This document shows, piece after piece, positions 1 to 5,162 of a stretch of DNA of 6,620 bases. Each line of letters starts with the position of its first letter. Within the stretch, counting starts at the first letter, position 1. This stretch comes from Reyranella sp. (GTDB lineage: Bacteria; Pseudomonadota; Alphaproteobacteria; Reyranellales; Reyranellaceae). The position numbers and the translations under genes were made by a program. The DNA lies in contig JADHLS010000302.1 of NCBI GenBank assembly GCA_016780605.1, positions 1-6,620 of the forward strand, written 5' to 3'. A model generated the notes under the pieces. That model saw only the letters and a list, made by a program, of their open reading frames with translations, had not been told where the DNA came from and searched no databases.

Positions 1-1
1 C

Positions 2-532
2 GATGACTATGCCATGGACCTCGGCGAGGAGACCCGGGCGCGCTTCAAGGCGAGTAGCGGAGTCGATCCGATCGCGATCGATTTCGCCACGGACAACCCG
101 CAACGCCGCCAATGGAATGCCTGGCGCGAAGCCGGGATCGCGGATCATGTCCGGCAGCTGCGCGCCGCGCTCGATGCGATCAGGCCCGGCATCGAGCTCG
201 GGGTCTACATCCTCCCGCCCGAGTTCGTCGAAGTGGCTCAGGACGCCGCGCAGTTCGCCGGCAGCGTGACGTTCCTCTCGCCCATGGCCTACCACAAGGA
301 TTGGGGTCTGCCCGCGACCTGGATCGTCGACACGCTCTTGCCGCAGACAATCGAAAAGGCCGGCGGCACGAAGGTCATCCCCGTGTTCGATGAAGATCTG
401 ACCGATGACGCCGGCAGGAAGATCCTGTCGCATATCGGCAAGGCTTGGCCTGTCATCGACACGCTGGCGTGGTTCTCGTACGGCCGTTGGACAAGCGCTG
501 CGCTGCAGCGGATAGACCGGCTGCTGCAATGA
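2..532 (+). CDS. PgaB-like glycoside-hydrolase-like protein, C-terminal part (5' end outside window)
   Basis: Partial gene: the frame is open from the left edge and 176 residues are visible, ending in TGA. The visible part starts with an acidic DDY motif, followed by a Trp/Arg-rich helix (QWNAWREAGI) and strand-like segments ending in LGVYILP and LSPMAYHKDW. This layout resembles the C-terminal (beta/alpha)-barrel glycoside-hydrolase-like domain of PgaB and related GHL families. In E. coli, PgaB is a periplasmic/outer-membrane lipoprotein whose N-terminal domain removes acetyl groups from PNAG and whose C-terminal domain binds and cleaves the polymer. The stop codon overlaps the start of a clear pgaC homologue by 4 bases, which supports a role in the same polysaccharide pathway. 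The deacetylase domain and signal peptide cannot be seen here, so a stand-alone GHL-type hydrolase is equally possible. That this is a gene is near certain; the PgaB assignment is moderate and rests partly on context. Confidence 0.7.
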   Translation, partial: DDYAMDLGEETRARFKASSGVDPIAIDFATDNPQRRQWNAWREAGIADHVRQLRAALDAIRPGIELGVYILPPEFVEVAQDAAQFAGSVTFLSPMAYHKDWGLPATWIVDTLLPQTIEKAGGTKVIPVFDEDLTDDAGRKILSHIGKAWPVIDTLAWFSYGRWTSAALQRIDRLLQ

Positions 533-1794
533 CCGGCTATACCATCCTCGACTACGTTCTGCTGGCCATTCCGCAATTCTGCTTCGGCTATCCCTTCGTG
601 ATGGCCTGGTACTGGATCGCGGGCGGACTGATCTTCTATGTCGTCCACGAGCGCAAGCTGCCGCCGATCGACCGGCCGCCGCCGCCACCGCTGGGCCATT
701 ATCCGCCGATCTCGATCCTGGTGCCCTGCTACAACGAGGGCGAAAACGCCGAGGAGACGCTGCGCGCCGCCGCCAACGTCCAGTATCCCGACTTCGAGAT
801 CATCGCCATCAACGACGGCAGTCGCGACAACACTGCCGAGGTGCTGGATCGCCTGGTCGGCCAGATCCCCAACCTGCGCGTGGTGCATCTCGCCAAGAAC
901 AGCGGCAAGGCCACCGCCCTCAACACCGGCGCGCTGCTGGCCCGCCACGAGCTGCTGGTCTGCATCGACGGCGACGCCCTGCTCGACCCGCACGCCTTGC
1001 ACTGGATGGTCCGGCCTTTCCTGGCGAGCGGCGTCGGGGCGGTGGCGGGCAATCCGCGCATCCGCAACCGCACGACCCTGCTGGGCCGCCTTCAGGTCGG
1101 TGAGTTCTCCTCGATCATCGGACTGATCCGGCGCGCCCAGACAGTGTATGGCCGCATGTTCACGGTGTCGGGCGTGATCTGCGCCTTCCGCAAGCGCGCC
1201 CTGCAAGAGGCAGGCTGGTGGTCGCCGCGAACCATCACCGACGACATCGACGTCACCTGGCGCGTGCAGCTCGCCGGGTGGCGCGTGATCTACCAGCCCA
1301 AAGCCATCGTCTGGATCCTGATGCCCGAGACCCTGCGCGGCCTGTGGAAGCAGCGCCTGCGCTGGGCCGAGGGCGGCGCCGAGATGATGATCGATTTCTT
1401 CGGCCCGATGATCCGCGGCCGCGCGCCGAGCCTGCTGCCGACCTACGTGAACTTCGTGGCCAGCCTGGTGTGGGCATACTGCATGGTGTTCTCGCTGGTG
1501 GTCGGGCTGCTGTGGGCCGCCGGCGTGCCGCTGCCCAGGATCCTGCCCGGCTTTCAGCTGGTGCCCGAATGGTGGGGCCTCACGCTCACCCTGACGTATC
1601 TGGCGCAGGCGCTGGTCAGCCATTTCCTCGAACGTCGCTACGAGCCGCACATGCTGCGCGGCTTCTTCTGGATCATCTGGTATCCGCTGGCCTTCTGGCT
1701 GATCAGCACGCTCACCACGGTCGCCGCCTTGCCGCGCGTGCTGGTGCGGCCGCGCCGCTCAACCTGGGAAAGCCCGGACCGGGGGCTGCGATGA
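529..1794 (+). CDS. pgaC: Poly-beta-1,6-N-acetyl-D-glucosamine synthase PgaC (family 2 glycosyltransferase)
   Basis: Inner-membrane processive glycosyltransferase that polymerises UDP-GlcNAc into PNAG and, with PgaD, moves the chain outward. The ATG at 529 overlaps the upstream stop (ATGA) and gives 421 residues, close to E. coli PgaC (about 440). Membrane segments lie near residues 9-38, 305-332, 349-366 and 378-402. The cytoplasmic GT2 domain spans about 60-290: SILVPCYNE (62-70), NDGS (95-98), CIDGD (145-149, metal/UDP-binding aspartates), TVSGVICAFR (212-221), ITDDID (236-241) and QRLRW (275-279, the QxxRW motif of processive GT2 enzymes). The segments VGEFSSIIGLI, WILMPETLRGLWKQRLRWA and the terminal SPDRG are almost as I recall them in E. 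coli PgaC. One oddity is that E. coli has TED where this protein has TDD (237-239). The start of pgaD overlaps its stop. Hyaluronan, chitin and cellulose synthases are less likely given these PgaC-specific segments. Confidence 0.95.
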   Translation: MTGYTILDYVLLAIPQFCFGYPFVMAWYWIAGGLIFYVVHERKLPPIDRPPPPPLGHYPPISILVPCYNEGENAEETLRAAANVQYPDFEIIAINDGSRDNTAEVLDRLVGQIPNLRVVHLAKNSGKATALNTGALLARHELLVCIDGDALLDPHALHWMVRPFLASGVGAVAGNPRIRNRTTLLGRLQVGEFSSIIGLIRRAQTVYGRMFTVSGVICAFRKRALQEAGWWSPRTITDDIDVTWRVQLAGWRVIYQPKAIVWILMPETLRGLWKQRLRWAEGGAEMMIDFFGPMIRGRAPSLLPTYVNFVASLVWAYCMVFSLVVGLLWAAGVPLPRILPGFQLVPEWWGLTLTLTYLAQALVSHFLERRYEPHMLRGFFWIIWYPLAFWLISTLTTVAALPRVLVRPRRSTWESPDRGLR

Positions 1795-2255
1795 ACCCGC
1801 CCGGGCAAAAAGCGTGGCCGCCGCTGATCATCGTCAGCAAGAAGCCGGGCTGGGTATGGTGGCGCGACTTCGCCCTGACACTCGGGATGTGGGCGCTGTT
1901 CGCCCTCATGTTGGAAACCGAGTTCGAGATGTTCTTCGGGCGGTATCTCGAGAGGCTCGGGCTGGGCGACTTCGACACCGACGCCAACTGGGGCATCTTC
2001 TTTCGGCGGCTCGAACCTTATGTCTGGCTGATCGTCATGCTGCTGGCGCTGCTTGGCGCTTCGACCGTGGCCACGCTGCATCGCATCCGACGCTTTCTCG
2101 CGGAGGCTCCGCCTCCGTCGCTGCAGGCGGCCGAGGAGGCCACCCGTGGCCGCATCGCCACCGCCGATCTGCTCACGGCGCGCGAACTGCGCAATGCCGT
2201 AGTTTATGTCGAGGCCGACGGGACCCGCCGGGTGGAACCGCGGCAAAGCGGCTGA
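1791..2255 (+). CDS. pgaD: PgaD-like PNAG synthase accessory membrane protein
   Basis: Small inner-membrane protein of 154 residues. In E. coli, PgaD (137 residues) binds PgaC, is needed for synthase activity, and helps sense cyclic-di-GMP at the PgaC-PgaD interface. The N-terminal PLIIVSKKPGWVWWRD (10-25) matches the LIITTRQSPV-type start of PgaD. Two hydrophobic helices follow (about 26-48 and 75-96) with a short acidic/aromatic loop between them, then a basic stretch (HRIRRF, 97-102). The cytoplasmic tail contains ATADLLTARELRNA, comparable to the IPDELYQQLQ-type segment of E. coli PgaD, and ends in a short strand (VVYVEADGTRRV). The ATG at 1791 overlaps the pgaC stop (ATGA), so the two are probably translationally coupled. 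It is the last gene of the operon, because 67 non-coding bases and a separate regulator follow. Sequence identity in this family is low, so the call rests on topology, the N-terminal motif and position. Confidence 0.85.
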   Translation: MNPPGQKAWPPLIIVSKKPGWVWWRDFALTLGMWALFALMLETEFEMFFGRYLERLGLGDFDTDANWGIFFRRLEPYVWLIVMLLALLGASTVATLHRIRRFLAEAPPPSLQAAEEATRGRIATADLLTARELRNAVVYVEADGTRRVEPRQSG

Positions 2256-2260
2256 GGATG

Positions 2261-2278
2261 GTTCGATTGCCACCGAAC
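2261..2278. promoter_or_regulatory. Inverted repeat GTTCG-N8-CGAAC upstream of the ArsR-type gene; possible operator
   Basis: Five-base perfect arms (2261-2265 and 2274-2278) flank 8 bases, followed at 2281 by TTGACC. The dyad lies between the pgaD stop and the start of a winged-helix regulator. ArsR-family proteins commonly bind such short dyads near their own promoter, so autoregulation is a reasonable inference. The repeat is short enough to arise by chance, and it could instead be a weak hairpin in the end of the pga transcript. Confidence 0.3.
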
Positions 2279-2310
2279 TATTGACCCTGGCGAGCGCCCG
2301 GGCCGGGACC

Positions 2311-2316
2311 TAGATT
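2311..2316 (+). promoter_or_regulatory. Candidate -10 element (TAGATT) for a leaderless arsR-type transcript
   Basis: TAGATT ends 6 bases before the ATG at 2323, with no purine-rich ribosome binding site between them. If it is a -10 box, transcription would begin at or within a base or two of the start codon, giving a leaderless mRNA. TTGACC at 2281 is 24 bases upstream, too far for a standard -35/-10 pair, and the hexamer at the expected -35 spacing (2288-2293) is poor. Confidence 0.4.
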
Positions 2317-2322
2317 CCTCGC

Positions 2323-3021
2323 ATGACGACCGTCAATGCCCTCTCCGAAGTCGCCGCCCTGATGGGCGACCCCGCGCGTGCTTCCATGCTGTCATTGCTG
2401 ATGGACGGCCGCGCCCACACCGCCTCCGAGCTCGCGCTCACCGCCGGCATCACGGCGCAGACCGCCAGCGGACATCTGTCGCGAATGGTCGACGGCAACC
2501 TGCTGGCCGCCCGCGCCCAGGGCCGCAACCGCTTTTACCGGCTGGCCTCGTCCGACGTGGCGCACGCCATCGAATCGCTGATGACGATCGCAGGCACGCG
2601 CGCTCCGCCCGCCTCGATGGCCGCAGCGTGGCGGCGCGATCCCGACCTGCGCTTCTGCCGCACCTGCTACGACCACCTGGCGGGCCAGGTCGGCACCGCC
2701 GTCACCGATGCGCTGACGCGCTCGGGCTACATCGAGCCCAAGGGGGTGCGCGACTGGACTCTCACCGAGCCCGGCGAGCTCTTCTGCAAGCGCATCGGCG
2801 TCGACGTGCCGGGCGCGCGCCGTGCCGGCAGCCGCCACTTCGCCCGCCAGTGCCTGGACTGGAGCGAGCGCCGGCCGCACATCTCGGGCGCGCTGGGTGC
2901 GGCCATCGCCGACACCTTCTTCCGCCGCGGCTGGGCCGAGAAGCTGCGCCGCAGCCGCACGGTGCGCCTGACCGATTCAGGACGGCGGGCGCTCTCGAGC
3001 CACTTCGGTGCGGCGGTGTAG
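2323..3021 (+). CDS. ArsR-family winged helix-turn-helix transcriptional regulator with extended C-terminal domain
   Basis: DNA-binding regulator of 232 residues. Residues 5-75 form an ArsR-type winged helix: ALSEVAALMGDPARASMLSLL (helices 1-2), then HTASELALTAGITAQTASGHLSRMVDGNLL (32-61, helix-turn-helix with the recognition helix near 46-56), then a basic wing (ARAQGRNRFYRL). Classical ArsR repressors are about 100-120 residues, so the C-terminal ~140 residues are an added domain. That domain carries Cys112-x2-Cys115 followed by YDHLAG, Cys155, and Cys177 in RQCLDWSERRPH, then helical segments ending in VRLTDSGRRAL, which looks like a second winged-helix-like fold. Long ArsR-like proteins with CYDHLAG and CLDWSERR motifs are a familiar uncharacterised group. 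The cysteines could bind metal or sense redox state, but the ligand is unknown. The gene follows the pga operon on the same strand after 67 bases and probably has its own leaderless promoter. Whether it regulates pga is open. Confidence 0.88.
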   Translation: MTTVNALSEVAALMGDPARASMLSLLMDGRAHTASELALTAGITAQTASGHLSRMVDGNLLAARAQGRNRFYRLASSDVAHAIESLMTIAGTRAPPASMAAAWRRDPDLRFCRTCYDHLAGQVGTAVTDALTRSGYIEPKGVRDWTLTEPGELFCKRIGVDVPGARRAGSRHFARQCLDWSERRPHISGALGAAIADTFFRRGWAEKLRRSRTVRLTDSGRRALSSHFGAAV

Positions 3022-3031
3022 TCATGTTCTA

Positions 3032-3062
3032 CCCCCCGCCAGGGGGAAAGGTTATGTGGGGG
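3032..3062. repeat. C-tract/G-tract hairpin, probable intergenic palindromic repeat and possible terminator
   Basis: A C tract at 3032-3037 faces GGGGG at 3042-3046 across a 4-base loop, and a second GGGGG follows at 3058-3062, so two alternative hairpins are possible. It lies 10 bases after the ArsR-type stop, in the 134-base gap between convergent genes. The C5-loop-G5-AAAGGTTA-x-G5 layout resembles the short GC-rich palindromes scattered between genes in many alphaproteobacteria. There is no U tract, so termination is uncertain. Confidence 0.45.
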
Positions 3063-3116
3063 CGACGATGGATGTAACCGTCAGGTCGCCGCCGAAACCA
3101 CGAGGTTCGATCCTCT

Positions 3117-3152
3117 GCCGCTCGGCGCCCCAGGCCGAGGCAGCGCAGCGGC
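3117..3152 (-). terminator. Candidate stem-loop downstream of the first minus-strand hotdog gene
   Basis: Inner arms CTCGGC (3121-3126) and GCCGAG (3134-3139) close a 7-base loop, with outer arms GCCGC (3117-3121) and GCGGC (3148-3152). On the minus strand it begins 4 bases after the stop of the gene ending at 3156. There is no T-run, so it may be only a 3'-end hairpin or GC-rich coincidence. The outer and inner left arms share one base. Confidence 0.3.
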
Positions 3153-3155
3153 ATC

Positions 3156-3677
3156 CTAGCGCGGTGCGGAGGCAGGTGCGCCGGCCGCGCTGCGATCGAG
3201 CTTCGCCTTGCCGAAGGCGAGGCCCTCGCCCGAGGGGATCTTGGCGATCTGCGAGGCGCGCAGGAATTTCTCCTCGCCGACCGTGAGATAGATGTTGGTG
3301 AAGAGCAGCGAGCGCGTCTGGCGCACGATCTCGGCGCGGCCCTCGACCCAGTCACCGACGCGGGCCGGCGCCACGAAGTCGAAGGTCATGCTGACCGTGG
3401 GCAGGAACTTGCGCAGGCCGACCAGCGTGCCGCCGCCCATCGTGCCGACGAGATCGGCCACCGTCATCATCATGCCGCCATGCAGTCCGCCCGCCGGGTT
3501 GCACATGTGTTGATGGACACGAAAGCCCAGCACGAACTCATCGCGCGTGCCCTTCTCGCCGCGCTTGGCATAGAGCGTGCCAACGTGGCCGTTGAAGGTG
3601 GTCAGGCCGCCGCGATCGAAATCGATGCGCAAAAAGCCTTCGGGCGGCCGATCATCAGGAAATTGGGCTTCAGCCAA
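3156..3677 (-). CDS. PaaI-like hotdog-fold thioesterase (173 residues)
   Basis: Likely acyl-CoA thioesterase of the PaaI/4-hydroxybenzoyl-CoA thioesterase-like hotdog superfamily: small cytosolic oligomers that cleave an acyl-CoA thioester. The signature is N60-PAGGL-H66-G-G with Asp75 nine residues after His66, at the start of the long hotdog helix. The later strand pair contains VSMTFDFVAPARVGDWVEGRAEI, including the GDW found in the other two hotdog proteins here. It is longer than a minimal PaaI (about 140), with an extra N-terminal ~30 residues and a tail rich in Ala, Ser and Pro. The start is TTG at 3677, 2 bases after the stop of the upstream hotdog gene, with GGGG 6 bases before it. 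No ATG or GTG suits better, since the first in-frame Met (residue 58) would remove part of the domain. Translational coupling is likely. The substrate cannot be told from sequence. Confidence 0.88.
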   Translation of the reverse strand: MAEAQFPDDRPPEGFLRIDFDRGGLTTFNGHVGTLYAKRGEKGTRDEFVLGFRVHQHMCNPAGGLHGGMMMTVADLVGTMGGGTLVGLRKFLPTVSMTFDFVAPARVGDWVEGRAEIVRQTRSLLFTNIYLTVGEEKFLRASQIAKIPSGEGLAFGKAKLDRSAAGAPASAPR

Positions 3678-3679
3678 GT

Positions 3680-4102
3680 CTAACCCCGCGATTTTGCCGT
3701 GCGCTGGCGGCTCAAGAGCGCGAATGCGCCCAGGCCGGTCAGCACCTCGTGGCGCGGACCATAGAGTCGGCCCCGCACCTGCGCCACATGCTCGTCATGG
3801 CCCAAAACCTCGCCCTCCGCCTGCAGCCAGTCACCGACGCGGCCCGGCCCGAGATAGTCGAGCGAGAGGCGCAGCGTCACCGCCCTGCGGTTCAACGTTT
3901 GGAACACTGCCGTGCCCATCGCCGAATCGAGGAACGCCGCCAGCATGCCGCCATGCACGATGCCGAGCGCATTGGCGTGCTGCGGGCCGGGCAGGAAGCC
4001 GCGGATGGCGCGGCCGTTGTCGATTTTCTCGAACCACGGGCCGTTGGCCGCGGCAAAACCGGATGCTTCGGTGAGTTCGCGAAAGCCTGGGGGAATGGAC
4101 AC
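3680..4102 (-). CDS. PaaI-like hotdog-fold thioesterase (140 residues)
   Basis: Second hotdog protein, of canonical length for the PaaI family. Motifs are N44-ALGIV-H50-G-G and Asp59 (FLDSAMGTAV), then a strand segment with LRLSLDYLGPGRVGDWLQAEGEV. In characterised PaaI enzymes the Asp on the central helix and the HGG backbone activate water and hold the thioester carbonyl, and those positions are kept here. The GTG at 4102 is chosen because no in-frame ATG lies near it and TACAAT ends 5 bases upstream, which fits a leaderless transcript. The gene lies 2 bases from the next hotdog gene (start 3677), and the two form a probable operon. The upstream transporter gene is on the same strand but 105 bases away, separated by two palindromes. 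The two hotdog proteins differ strongly outside the motifs, so they are not a recent duplication and may act on different acyl-CoAs. Confidence 0.88.
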   Translation of the reverse strand: MSIPPGFRELTEASGFAAANGPWFEKIDNGRAIRGFLPGPQHANALGIVHGGMLAAFLDSAMGTAVFQTLNRRAVTLRLSLDYLGPGRVGDWLQAEGEVLGHDEHVAQVRGRLYGPRHEVLTGLGAFALLSRQRTAKSRG

Positions 4103-4107
4103 AGGCC

Positions 4108-4137
4108 ATTGTAGATCACGAACGCCGAAGGGGTCAC
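4108..4137 (-). promoter_or_regulatory. Candidate promoter of the two-gene hotdog operon, leaderless type
   Basis: On the minus strand, GTGACC (4137-4132, four of six matches to TTGACA) is followed after 18 bases by TACAAT (4113-4108, five of six matches to TATAAT). The -10 ends 5 bases before the GTG start at 4102, so RNA would start at about the start codon. The -35 lies inside one arm of the inverted repeat at 4130-4166, so anything binding that dyad would affect this promoter. Confidence 0.5.
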
Positions 4138-4166
4138 GGGCACCCGCAACGATGGCCCGTGACCCC
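4130..4166. repeat. 12-base perfect inverted repeat between the transporter and hotdog genes
   Basis: GGGGTCACGGGC (4130-4141) and its exact complement GCCCGTGACCCC (4155-4166) flank a 13-base loop. It lies about 40 bases after the transporter stop (minus strand) and directly before the hotdog promoter, whose -35 it includes. It could be a transcription terminator hairpin without a U tract, half of a composite palindromic repeat with the adjacent 4178-4200 stem, or an operator. Confidence 0.6.
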
Positions 4167-4177
4167 CTCTCTCGTAT

Positions 4178-4200
4178 CCCTCCCCCGAGCCGGAGGAGGA
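4178..4200. repeat. Near-perfect palindrome downstream of the transporter gene
   Basis: CCTCCCCCG (4179-4187) faces CGGAGGAGG (4191-4199) across a 3-base loop with one mismatch, starting about 8 bases beyond the transporter stop on the minus strand. C-rich and G-rich short palindromes of this kind recur between genes in many alphaproteobacterial genomes. Its position suggests a 3'-end stabilising or terminating hairpin. There is no U tract. Confidence 0.5.
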
Positions 4201-4207
4201 ATGTCCA

Positions 4208-4954
4208 TCACGCGAGCTTTGCCATCAGCACCAGGCCGTAGCCGACATAGTAGGTGGCGATGGTGGTGATGATGCGGTTGGACCACAGACGGAACTGGGT
4301 GTCGGTAAGACGCTCGAGCAGCAGCTTGCCGAGCGACGTGCCGATCATCGACGAAGCGACGGCGATGGCGAGGAACCACGTCTCGACCGAACCGGCCTGG
4401 TCGATCAGCGCGCCGAAGTAGACGAGCTTCAGGCTGTGGCTGAACAGCTGGCAGGCAGCCTTGGTGGCGATGATCTGCTTGCGCTGCAGGCTGGAGCGCA
4501 GGAAGAGCGTGTCGAGCAGCGGCCCGGTCACGCCCGCGATCAGCATCAGCATCATGCAGATGGCGCTGCCCACCAGCATCTGGCCCGGGCCCAGCGTCTT
4601 GGGCAGCACGCTTGCCGGGATCGCCCGCACGATGAAGGGTGAGATGCCGAGCAGCAGCAGGGCCACCGCCTTGTCGGGCACGTAGAGCCAGATCGACCAC
4701 AGGGCGACCGCGGCCACGCTGCCCACGATACTCGCGACGGCGATCTTCCATTCGATGTGGCGCCACCACAGGACGGCGCGCCAGCCGTTGGAGGCCATCT
4801 GGGTCACCGCGTGCAGCACCATGGCCTGGGGCAAGGGCATGATGAACAGCAGCACGCCGATCAGGATCAGCCCGCCCGCCATGCCGAACACGCCGGACAG
4901 CAGGGCGGTTAAGATCATCAGGAGCGAGAGGCTCGCGGCAAGCAGGGCGGTCAT
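4208..4954 (-). CDS. TSUP-family (TauE/SafE) membrane transporter
   Basis: Integral inner-membrane protein of 248 residues with about 7-8 hydrophobic segments (roughly 5-37, 40-56, 72-92, 96-112, 126-145, 162-184, 190-208, 228-246). The two halves carry the repeated glycine-rich signature of the TauE/SafE (TSUP) family: SGVFGMAGGLILIGVLL (20-36) in the first and IAGVTGPLLDTLFL (139-152) in the second. Members move sulfite, sulfoacetate, other organosulfur anions or organic acids, usually outward, but the substrate cannot be read from sequence. Length is typical (240-270). The ATG at 4954 is chosen, with a weak GGAG 11 bases upstream, directly after the AT-rich region shared with the divergent LysR gene. 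Divergent LysR-transporter pairs are common, so control by that LysR is a fair inference. Whether it is co-transcribed with the downstream hotdog genes is doubtful given the palindromes in between. Confidence 0.9.
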   Translation of the reverse strand: MTALLAASLSLLMILTALLSGVFGMAGGLILIGVLLFIMPLPQAMVLHAVTQMASNGWRAVLWWRHIEWKIAVASIVGSVAAVALWSIWLYVPDKAVALLLLGISPFIVRAIPASVLPKTLGPGQMLVGSAICMMLMLIAGVTGPLLDTLFLRSSLQRKQIIATKAACQLFSHSLKLVYFGALIDQAGSVETWFLAIAVASSMIGTSLGKLLLERLTDTQFRLWSNRIITTIATYYVGYGLVLMAKLA

Positions 4955-5000
4955 GAGGGCGGCGACTCCAAACCTGCCGTCACGGTGCGCGCGGCGTGAT

Positions 5001-5047
5001 CAAACCTCAAATATATGATAAGTAGCATTTGCATACCCAAACGATAT
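5001..5047. promoter_or_regulatory. AT-rich divergent control region between transporter and LysR genes
   Basis: This stretch is far richer in A and T than anything else in the window. It contains CAAAT (5008-5012) and ATTTG (5027-5031) as a dyad with 14 bases between, plus flanking CAAAC motifs at 5001 and 5039. On the minus strand, TTGGGT followed about 17 bases later by CATATA could serve the transporter. LysR-type regulators bind weak dyads with a T-N11-A core in such divergent regions, so an operator here is plausible. No single site can be fixed by eye. Confidence 0.45.
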
Positions 5048-5122
5048 GTCGTCCTGAGCGCAGCGAAGGACCTCATCACCGCTCGCAACCGGCATGAGAT
5101 CCTTCGCTTCGCTCAGGATGAC
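5048..5122. repeat. Interspersed palindromic repeat (PERSEGS type)
   Basis: Two 29-base arms (5048-5076 and 5094-5122) are inverted copies with three differences, around a 17-base spacer that itself contains GC-rich complementary pieces. Each arm holds the core CCTGAGCG-x-AGCGAAGGA. When translated on the minus strand the right arm gives CHPERSEGS, a peptide frequently seen in mis-called ORFs because this repeat is scattered through many unrelated bacterial genomes. It occupies the leader of the LysR gene, between the AT-rich region and the start codon, and would form a long hairpin in any RNA crossing it. An ATG within the right arm (5094) should not be used as the LysR start. Confidence 0.85.
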
Positions 5123-5143
5123 AGCGGGGCGTTCGCTGGCAGC

Positions 5144-5158
5144 GCCTCAAAGCGAGGC
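5144..5158 (+). promoter_or_regulatory. Ribosome binding site of lysR-type gene inside a small hairpin
   Basis: GAGG at 5154-5157 lies 5 bases before the GTG at 5163 and supports that start. GCCTC (5144-5148) can pair with GAGGC (5154-5158) across a 5-base loop, which would cover this site. The stem is short and its effect on translation is conjecture. Confidence 0.45.
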
Positions 5159-5162
5159 ACCC

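Noticed and set aside
289..1650. Long minus-strand open frame (453 codons) opposite pgaB-like and pgaC
   Set aside because: Its translation is rich in Arg, Gln, His and Asp with no domain, and it lies opposite a certain PgaC. Long antisense frames are expected with high third-position GC.
2281..2316. TTGACC (2281) paired with TAGATT (2311) as a standard sigma-70 promoter
   Set aside because: The spacer is 24 bases, well outside the usual 16-19. The -10-like element is kept as a candidate, but the pair is not.
2628..3077. Plus-strand frame of 149 codons overlapping the ArsR-type gene
   Set aside because: It is a shadow of the regulator, with Arg/Ala/Pro-rich sequence and no motif.
3101..3132. 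Possible tRNA 3' remnant (GAGGTTCGATCCTC followed by CCCCA)
   Set aside because: The GGTTCGATCC piece looks like a T-loop, but when aligned to a CCA end the T stem and acceptor do not pair and no anticodon or D arm exists. It is only a 4-base hairpin.
5094..5162. In-frame upstream ATG extending LysR by 23 residues
   Set aside because: The extension is encoded by the palindromic repeat and precedes the conserved family N-terminus. The GTG at 5163 has a proper ribosome binding site.
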